In this document: piece after piece, positions 1 to 4,390 of the stretch
How the letters are laid out: each line of letters starts with the position of its first letter
How positions within the stretch are numbered: position 1 is the first letter of the stretch
Assembly: GCA_016218275.1 (NCBI GenBank)
Contig: JACREK010000130.1
Coordinates: 1 to 5,518, forward strand
DNA from: Candidatus Gottesmanbacteria bacterium
GTDB taxonomy: Bacteria; Patescibacteriota; Microgenomatia; 2-02-FULL-39-11
Length of the DNA stretch: 5,518 nt
Reading direction: 5' to 3'
Made by a program: the position numbers and the translations under genes
The notes under the pieces: model-generated
Databases searched by the model: none
Told to the model about the DNA's origin: nothing
What the model saw: the letters and a program-made list of their open reading frames with translations, nothing else

Positions 1-246
1 CTTCAGCTTTTCGAAAAAAAGAATGTAACTTAAAGTAGGTAGGACATCAGACAATGGCGGAGACGGACCCATGATAAAATTTGAGTCGGTTAATGGCCTT
101 TTCAGATGCCATAAACCCGCATTGAAATGATATGTAAAATCCCAGGTGACTCCGTAATCGTTGATTGTTGCAATATTTACAGAGAGAAAGATGATTATTA
201 TCAGAAATCCCAAAATTGTCGTAAAGTGACGTTTAAAATATTTCAT
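1..246 (-). CDS. N-terminus of a GT-C (PMT/ArnT-like) membrane glycosyltransferase, partial
   Basis: The first 82 residues are visible; the gene continues past the left edge of the window. The protein opens with basic residues (MKYFKRH), then a hydrophobic membrane segment at about 9-27, then an external loop with D30-Y-G-V-T-W-D36 followed by YHFNAG. This resembles the first-loop acidic motif of GT-C enzymes of the GT39/GT83 type, which take a sugar from a polyprenyl-phosphate donor outside the membrane. The segment GPSPPLSDVLPTLSYILFFE at 60-79 resembles the 'PPL.D.L' loop running into the second helix of such proteins. The ATG overlaps the stop of the upstream GT2 gene (ATGA on the minus strand), which suggests translational coupling. 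No Shine-Dalgarno is visible. The GT-C class is inferred from a short fragment; the exact family and acceptor are unknown. Confidence 0.7.
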   Translation of the reverse strand, partial: MKYFKRHFTTILGFLIIIIFLSVNIATINDYGVTWDFTYHFNAGLWHLKRPLTDSNFIMGPSPPLSDVLPTLSYILFFEKLK

Positions 247-932
247 GAGTGAGTAAATAATTCCAGTACAGTTTTTGAGTAATCAACAAACATGGGAATA
301 AATTTAGATTTACTTTGTCCAGCAACGCGATTTTTATAAAAAACAGGGATTTCTTTAATGTGCAGATTGTTTTTATGGGCAAAATAAAGAAGCCGTATGA
401 AATAATCCCCATACCCTTTAAATATTGCGTCGTAACTGAATTTTATTAATTTCTCCCTCTTAATAAGAAAAAAACCGCTCAGATTATCAAAAGTATTCAG
501 TCTGAGAATCAGTCTAATTATCAAATTGTAGAGATAACTTGATACGAAACGGATTTTATTTTCCATTCCGCCGCCTTTTATATATCTGGAGCCAACTATA
601 AGATCCAGCTTACCGACATTTTTTATCATTGTAGGAATATCGGCTGGATTATGATTAAAATCCGTATCCATAACTAAGATAAAATCTCCCGCGGATTTTT
701 CAATGCCAAATCTGACAGCTTTTGCCAGCCCTTTATCTTTTTTTCTTTGGAATAATCTAATTTTATTCTGATTGTTAAAACTTTTTTTGACTAATTCGGC
801 AGTACCGTCAGGGCTGTCGTCATCTACCACTATGATTTCATATAAATGTTTTGAAAGATTTCTGCAGATTTGATTAATCAACTGAATTATATTCCCAGCT
901 TCATTATATGTGGGCAGAATGACACTTATCAT
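243..932 (-). CDS. GT2 polyprenyl-phosphate glycosyltransferase (Dpm1-like)
   Basis: This is a 229-residue GT-A-fold enzyme of the dolichol-phosphate mannosyltransferase type. It probably transfers a hexose from a nucleotide sugar to undecaprenyl phosphate at the inner face of the membrane. Motifs visible in order are SVILPTYNE (3-11), VVDDDSPDGT (35-44), the metal-binding D89-T-D91 followed by FNHNPADIP, GSRYIKGGG (114-122), SGFFLIKRE (152-160), GYGDYFIRLL (173-182) and EIPVFYKNRVAGQSKSK (194-210). All are landmarks of the family. Length matches single-domain Dpm1 proteins, with no added C-terminal membrane domain, so the protein is probably peripheral. The start is the ATG that begins directly with the first strand, and an AGAAAG stretch upstream is at best a weak ribosome site. 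The next gene, a GT-C enzyme, starts within its stop codon and is the likely user of the lipid-linked sugar. The sugar itself cannot be told from sequence. Confidence 0.92.
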   Translation of the reverse strand: MISVILPTYNEAGNIIQLINQICRNLSKHLYEIIVVDDDSPDGTAELVKKSFNNQNKIRLFQRKKDKGLAKAVRFGIEKSAGDFILVMDTDFNHNPADIPTMIKNVGKLDLIVGSRYIKGGGMENKIRFVSSYLYNLIIRLILRLNTFDNLSGFFLIKREKLIKFSYDAIFKGYGDYFIRLLYFAHKNNLHIKEIPVFYKNRVAGQSKSKFIPMFVDYSKTVLELFTHS

Positions 933-952
933 ATGATATTCTTTCTAGTTTC

Positions 953-961
953 TGATATTAT
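953..961 (+). promoter_or_regulatory. Extended -10 element of the plus-strand GT4 promoter
   Basis: TGATATTAT fits an extended -10 (TGn then TATTAT at 956-961). Initiation near 968 would give a leader of about 22 nt before the ATG at 990. No good -35 is visible, which an extended -10 can tolerate. It overlaps the minus-strand TATAAT almost base for base, so the two arms may share one symmetric promoter. Confidence 0.45.
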
Positions 962-962
962 A
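957..962 (-). promoter_or_regulatory. -10 element of the minus-strand GT2/GT-C promoter
   Basis: Read on the minus strand this is a perfect TATAAT. Transcription would begin near 950, giving a leader of about 18 nt before the ATG at 932. The best -35 candidate is weak (TTGCGG at 983-978, with a short 15-bp spacer). The element shares five base pairs with the plus-strand -10 at 956-961. Confidence 0.5.
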
Positions 963-989
963 TGTTTTGTACTTCTTCCGCAATCACCT

Positions 990-2189
990 ATGTTTTTAAA
1001 AATTGCATTTATATCATATTGGTCATGTCCTTTGACAAAAGTAGGAGTATTGGCTTCGGGGGGAATGAATATTTATGTGCTGAGTCTGGCTAACTATTTG
1101 GGTAAATTGGGCCATAAAGTGGATATCTATACCCGTGTTCATAAGGAAAACGATGAAAAAATACTTCAGACCAACAAAAATGTAAGGATTATTCATCTTG
1201 CCGCGGCAAATATCAAAGATACAGACTTTTTCAGCTATAAAGTTCAACTGTTTATAAAGAAATCCAAATTGAAATATGACATTCTGCACACCCATTATTT
1301 TTATTCGGGATTAATCGGATTGGAATTAAGAAAAAGACTCGCAATACCACTGCTCTCTACTTTTCATAGTTTAGGTAAGACCAAAGAATTGTATGTTGGT
1401 ATACGAGATGCGTTTAGGATCGATGCAGAGAAAAAAATAGTTAGTAAAGCCGATGGGATAATTGCTTCTACAGAGTTGGAAAAAAGTGATTTAATGGAAA
1501 GTTATAAAGGAGAAGGTAAGAAAATTTTTGTCCTTTCTCCAGGAGTTAATCATCATCTCTTTAAACCTAAGAATAAAGTTTTATCCCGTTTGAAACTGAA
1601 TTTGCCGCTTAAACCAAAAACAATATTATTTGTTGGCAGAATCGATCCTATAAAAGGAATAAGTTTCTTGATAGAGGCAATTGTCAAACTTACTCGGCAA
1701 TACAGGACATTTGAAAAGAACTATAGAGTACTTTTAATTGGTGGTGATATTTCAAGCAGTATTTTTTGGGCTAATAGCGAGGTAAAAAAAATCAAGCAAA
1801 TGATTCTTTCCAAGAATCTAGAATGTTGCATCAAGTTTATCGGCAGTCGTCCCCACCATCTTCTTCCTGATTATTATTCTGCTTCTGACGTATTGGTTGC
1901 GCCTTCGCTTTATGAATCTTTTGGATTGGTGGTTTTGGAGGCTATGGCAAGTGGAGCTTGTGTTTTGGTTTCCCGTGTTGGTGGTTTAAAATATCTGGTA
2001 AAAGACAAAGTTAACGGTAGGTTTTTTGAGAATGGTGATGTTATTTCCCTGTCTGATATACTTTGGAAGCTGTTGAATAATAAAAAGGAAAGATTGAGGC
2101 TGGGCAGTAATGCATTTGTATCAAGTCAGAGGTTTTGCTGGGATATCCAGGCAAAGAAAATGGAAGATGTGTATAAACGCTTTTTATAA
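990..2189 (+). CDS. GT4 family glycosyltransferase (MshA/sucrose-phosphate-synthase-like)
   Basis: This is a 399-residue GT-B retaining glycosyltransferase of family GT4, which transfers a sugar from a nucleotide donor at the cytoplasmic side. The N-terminal domain shows KIAFISYWSCPL (4-15), the glycine loop SGGMNIYV (23-30), GHKVDIYTR (41-49), DILHTHYF (97-104) and TFHSLGK (124-130). This pattern is typical of the MshA and sucrose-phosphate-synthase branch. The donor domain carries GRIDPIKG (216-223), SASDVLVAPS (297-306) and the E-x7-E motif in ESFGLVVLEAMASG (E309 and E317). The frame is open back to an ATG at 870, but the start at 990 is chosen because it puts the first beta strand at the N-terminus and the extra upstream residues would overlap the divergent gene. 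No Shine-Dalgarno is visible. The histidine phosphatase begins 2 bp after its stop, so the two are probably cotranscribed. The substrate is unknown; MshA activity is not implied. Confidence 0.93.
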   Translation: MFLKIAFISYWSCPLTKVGVLASGGMNIYVLSLANYLGKLGHKVDIYTRVHKENDEKILQTNKNVRIIHLAAANIKDTDFFSYKVQLFIKKSKLKYDILHTHYFYSGLIGLELRKRLAIPLLSTFHSLGKTKELYVGIRDAFRIDAEKKIVSKADGIIASTELEKSDLMESYKGEGKKIFVLSPGVNHHLFKPKNKVLSRLKLNLPLKPKTILFVGRIDPIKGISFLIEAIVKLTRQYRTFEKNYRVLLIGGDISSSIFWANSEVKKIKQMILSKNLECCIKFIGSRPHHLLPDYYSASDVLVAPSLYESFGLVVLEAMASGACVLVSRVGGLKYLVKDKVNGRFFENGDVISLSDILWKLLNNKKERLRLGSNAFVSSQRFCWDIQAKKMEDVYKRFL

Positions 2190-2191
2190 TT

Positions 2192-2761
2192 ATGAAAACT
2201 GTAATTTTTTTTATCCGACACGGCCAGGTACATAACCCTAAAAGTATTATTTATGGAAGACTTCCGGGATTTTCCTTATCTGCTGAAGGAAAAACAAGAA
2301 TTAAAGAAATTGCCGAAGAATTGAAAGAGGAAGGAATAGAATATCTTTATACCAGTCCTATGCTTCGTGCGCGGCAGACAGCTGCAATTATCGGTAAAAA
2401 ATTGGGTCTTGTAGCGAAAGTTTCCCGGTTGCTGATAGAGACAAATCTTATTATTGCCGGAATACCGCTTTCAGTTTTTAAAAGTAAGATCCAGCCGAAA
2501 ATATATGACCCTCAATTTATCCGTAAAGGGCAAGAAAGTATAGAAGCACAAGCAAAAAGAATGTTGAAGTTTGTGCATCTTATGGAAAAGCGCCATAGAG
2601 GAGGAAAAGTTGCAGCTGTTTCCCATGGAGATCCGATTATGATATTGAAAGCTGCCATACTGGGAGCAAAATTTACTTATAAATATAAAAAAGAACATTA
2701 TCTGAAACCCAGCTATTTTGCAGTTTTGACAGCTGAAAACGGACGGTACATTTGGTCGTGA
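2192..2761 (+). CDS. Histidine phosphatase superfamily protein (phosphoglycerate-mutase-like)
   Basis: This is a 189-residue cytoplasmic protein of the branch-1 histidine phosphatase fold. The phosphate-accepting histidine lies in IRHGQ (R9, H10, G11), followed by NPKSIIYGRLPGFSLSAEG (15-33), a signature of the small PGM-like phosphatases often labelled the MSMEG_4193 or alpha-ribazole-phosphatase-like group. TSPMLRARQTA (54-64) supplies the phosphate-binding R59, E83 may be the acid, and VSHGDP (143-148) gives the second catalytic histidine, H145. The core set therefore looks complete. It starts 2 bp after the GT4 stop, without a Shine-Dalgarno, which suggests translational coupling. Given its neighbour, it may dephosphorylate a sugar phosphate or a product of the glycosyltransferase, but that is inference. 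Substrates in this superfamily vary too much for a gene name. Confidence 0.9.
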   Translation: MKTVIFFIRHGQVHNPKSIIYGRLPGFSLSAEGKTRIKEIAEELKEEGIEYLYTSPMLRARQTAAIIGKKLGLVAKVSRLLIETNLIIAGIPLSVFKSKIQPKIYDPQFIRKGQESIEAQAKRMLKFVHLMEKRHRGGKVAAVSHGDPIMILKAAILGAKFTYKYKKEHYLKPSYFAVLTAENGRYIWS

Positions 2762-2771
2762 TAATCATATA

Positions 2772-2780
2772 AGATAAAAT
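2772..2780 (+). repeat. Left copy of 9-bp target-site duplication
   Basis: AGATAAAAT sits directly against the left terminal inverted repeat of the element at 2781-2916. The same nine bases recur directly against the right end at 2917-2925. This is the expected footprint of transposition with a 9-bp staggered cut. Confidence 0.7.
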
Positions 2781-2916
2781 GAGGGTGGGACATTATTCCC
2801 ACCCTCATCCTGAGCGACCCAGCTAAGCTGGGGAGTCGAAGGATCTCACATAATATGAGAGATCCCTCGGCCTTGCTGGCCTCGGGATGAAGCTGGGGCA
2901 ATTATGCCCCACCTTC
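2781..2916. mobile_element. MITE-like palindromic element with terminal inverted repeats and 9-bp target duplication
   Basis: This 136-bp non-coding element is visibly richer in G+C than its surroundings. Its ends, GAGGGTGGGACA (2781-2792) and TGCCCCACCTTC (2905-2916), are inverted repeats matching at 10 of 12 positions. A 9-bp direct repeat, AGATAAAAT, abuts both ends. Each terminal repeat also folds locally: 2779-2790 with 2797-2808 (12 perfect pairs, loop CATTAT) and 2888-2900 with 2905-2917 (one C-C mismatch, loop ATTA). Inside, 2806-2814 pairs with 2881-2889 and encloses two hairpins: CGAC/GTCG plus CCAGC/GCTGG (2815-2838), and GGATCTC/GAGATCC (2841-2865). The core words TGAGCGA and AGTCGAAGGATCT resemble a dispersed repeat I recall from many bacterial genomes, here split by a CCCAGCTAAGCTGGGG hairpin. 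It carries no transposase, so any movement would need one supplied in trans. Removing it with one target copy leaves a 29-bp gap between the flanking genes. Confidence 0.72.
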
Positions 2917-2925
2917 AGATAAAAT
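2917..2925 (+). repeat. Right copy of 9-bp target-site duplication
   Basis: A second AGATAAAAT directly follows the right terminal inverted repeat and is identical to 2772-2780. It lies 10 bp upstream of the PAP2 start codon, so the insertion sits immediately before that gene and probably separates it from any older leader sequence. Confidence 0.7.
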
Positions 2926-2935
2926 ATATAAGTAT

Positions 2936-3574
2936 ATGATACGGAAAGAGCGATTATTTTTTATCTTCGCAAGCGGCATCTCTGCGGTAATTTTTGTCTT
3001 TCTGTCTTACTTAGTAAATAAAGATGTATTTCGCGCGGTTGATTATAGTCTGATGGTGAATTTACAAAGACTGATAAGTCGCGGTTTCGATATTCCTTTT
3101 TCAATCTTATCGCTTCTCGGTTCCACAGAAATCACGCTTGTCATATTCGGCATTATTTTTATTGTGGTTTTACTTAGGAAAAGACACTTTTTCTTGGGAT
3201 TGTTTCTTTATTTCTTTATTTTTTTTGCGGAACTGCTGGGCAAAATATATATCAATAATCCTTTACCTCCCAAAATATTTAACAGGTATGCGCTTAATTT
3301 TCATTTTCCCAGCGGTTCACTAGTGGAAACGCATTTTTCTTTTCCATCAGGTCATATGGCAAGGACCTCTTTTTTGGCAATAATATTGTTGATTTTTATC
3401 CTCTGGTCCAAAAGAAAAAGATGGCAGAAGATATTTTCGACGATACTCATAAGTTTATTTCTTTTAGCTGTTTTTATCAGTAGAATTTATCTCGGTGAGC
3501 ATTGGTTATCCGACGTTTTAGGCGGACTAGTTTTAGGTACAGGGATTGCTTTTGTTTCATTAAGTTTTTGGTAA
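2936..3574 (+). CDS. PAP2-family integral membrane phosphatase
   Basis: This is a 212-residue membrane protein with about six hydrophobic segments (roughly 8-27, 57-80, 84-101, 144-157, 166-183 and 193-211). Phosphatases of this family hydrolyse lipid phosphates such as phosphatidic acid or undecaprenyl pyrophosphate at the membrane face. Motif 2 is FPSGH (136-140) and motif 3 is SRIYLGEHWLSD (182-193), giving the catalytic H140, R183, H189 and D193. Motif 1 should read K-x6-R-P, but here it is K103-IYINNP-L110-P111, so the arginine is replaced by leucine. An extra FPSGS (124-128) precedes the true motif and may be an active-site loop. The chosen ATG gives a basic N-terminus before the first helix; no Shine-Dalgarno is visible, and the MITE-like element ends 19 bp upstream. 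The next gene starts after 14 bp. A lipid-carrier recycling role fits the neighbouring MurD and glycosyltransferases but is inferred. Confidence 0.9.
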   Translation: MIRKERLFFIFASGISAVIFVFLSYLVNKDVFRAVDYSLMVNLQRLISRGFDIPFSILSLLGSTEITLVIFGIIFIVVLLRKRHFFLGLFLYFFIFFAELLGKIYINNPLPPKIFNRYALNFHFPSGSLVETHFSFPSGHMARTSFLAIILLIFILWSKRKRWQKIFSTILISLFLLAVFISRIYLGEHWLSDVLGGLVLGTGIAFVSLSFW

Positions 3575-3588
3575 GCGAAGCTTTATAT

Positions 3589-4299
3589 ATGAGTACAGAC
3601 ATTTCAATAAAAATTCACAATTTTATTAGAGAGTATTCAGAGATGAATATAGATGGGATAGTTATAAGTTGTCCTTATTGGATGAATCGACTTAAGGAAG
3701 GTAAAGTGGTTTTGCGAGGCTTTGCAAATGGTAAAGGAGAAGCATCAGAAATCCGTGAAGAAATCATTAGGAGACTTCAAAAATTACCGCCGGAATTACG
3801 TTTTCCTTTGACACCATCAAATCTGCAAAAATTTGCCAGACGTGAAAGAATTGGTATTGATTGTTCCGGTTTTGCTTATCGCATCTTAAATCAGTTGGTG
3901 TATTTAAAATATAAGAATATTCACATTAATACTCTTGAAGAAATATTTTCTGGAGGTATCAATAAAACCAATGTCCGGACATTAACCGGTTTAGATTATT
4001 GTGTGAAAGTAGATGAAATATTAGATTTTCAACTGGGAGATATGGTTCGGTTGTGGGGTGGAAAGCATGTAGCAGTTATTTTGGACGCTACTGGTAGCAA
4101 AGTAGTTTATGTTCACTCGTCACATTTAAGTACTCAAACTCAGGGTGTCCACTTGGCAGAGATAAAAATAGTAGATAGTAGTAAATCTTTAGCACAGCAA
4201 GAGTGGTTGGAAAAAACAAGAACAGGAGAAAATTTTGGCATGAAATATTTCCATCCCGACAAGGGAGATGGGGTATATAGACTAAAAATTTTTAACTGA
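3589..4299 (+). CDS. NlpC/P60-like (C40-type) cysteine peptidase domain protein
   Basis: This is a 236-residue protein with the layout of an NlpC/P60 papain-like domain. The nucleophile motif is IDCSGFAYRIL (90-100, C92), the second strand region is LGDMVRLWGGKHVAVIL (149-165, H160), and YVHSSH (174-179) offers H176 as the third polar residue. Such domains usually cut peptidoglycan peptides or related amides. The N-terminal 85 residues (with GIVISCPYWMN at 23-33 and LRGFANGKGEASEI at 42-55) match no domain I can name. No signal peptide or membrane segment is seen, so export is uncertain and the protein may act inside the cell. The start at 3589 is preferred; the frame is open back into the PAP2 gene, but that part reads as a shadow. 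It follows PAP2 by 14 bp and probably belongs to the same operon. A transglutaminase-like or amidase role is an alternative. Family placement is fairly good; function is unproven. Confidence 0.72.
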   Translation: MSTDISIKIHNFIREYSEMNIDGIVISCPYWMNRLKEGKVVLRGFANGKGEASEIREEIIRRLQKLPPELRFPLTPSNLQKFARRERIGIDCSGFAYRILNQLVYLKYKNIHINTLEEIFSGGINKTNVRTLTGLDYCVKVDEILDFQLGDMVRLWGGKHVAVILDATGSKVVYVHSSHLSTQTQGVHLAEIKIVDSSKSLAQQEWLEKTRTGENFGMKYFHPDKGDGVYRLKIFN

Positions 4300-4304
4300 G
4301 ATTT

Positions 4305-4381
4305 TTGTCATCGCGAGCGAAGCGTGGCGATCCCCGATCTAGTCGGGGATTGCTTCGTCATTTTATTCCTCGCAATGACAA
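4305..4381. repeat. 77-bp long-stem palindromic intergenic repeat
   Basis: The outer arms 4305-4317 (TTGTCATCGCGAG) and 4369-4381 (CTCGCAATGACAA) pair over 13 positions with one C-A mismatch. An inner stem pairs 4327-4337 (GCGATCCCCGA) with 4343-4353 (TCGGGGATTGC), with one G-T pair and a five-base loop. The words GTCATYGCGAGCGAAGC and GATTGCTTCGTC match a dispersed palindrome that I recall as widespread in bacterial genomes (memory, not a search). No direct repeat flanks it clearly, so mobility is less well supported than for 2781-2916. It lies between the C40-like gene and murD and ends 9 bp before the murD ATG. No T-run follows the stem, so it is not a standard terminator. Confidence 0.75.
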
Positions 4382-4390
4382 TTAATCAAG

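Noticed and set aside
870..989. N-terminal extension of the GT4 gene from an ATG at 870 or 933
   Set aside because: The added residues have no GT4 counterpart, overlap the divergent GT2 gene and its promoter, and GT4 proteins of this type begin with the strand seen at 990.
2779..2808. Rho-independent terminator after the histidine phosphatase gene
   Set aside because: The 12-bp stem is strong, but no T-run follows it on either strand; it is better explained as the folded end of the mobile element. Partial termination cannot be excluded.
2713..2901. 62-residue minus-strand open frame across the MITE-like element
   Set aside because: It is a read-through of palindromic repeat sequence and the end of the phosphatase gene, with no protein motif.
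3502..3588. N-terminal extension of the C40-like gene into the PAP2 gene
   Set aside because: This part is an alternative frame of the conserved PAP2 C-terminus, including motif 3 coding sequence, and looks arginine/phenylalanine-rich and unstructured; the ATG at 3589 lies 14 bp after the PAP2 stop.
2781..4381. CRISPR array or tRNA gene in the palindromic spacers
   Set aside because: There are no regularly spaced direct repeats, and the multi-branch fold lacks tRNA landmarks such as a GTTCRA T-loop and a 7-bp acceptor stem.
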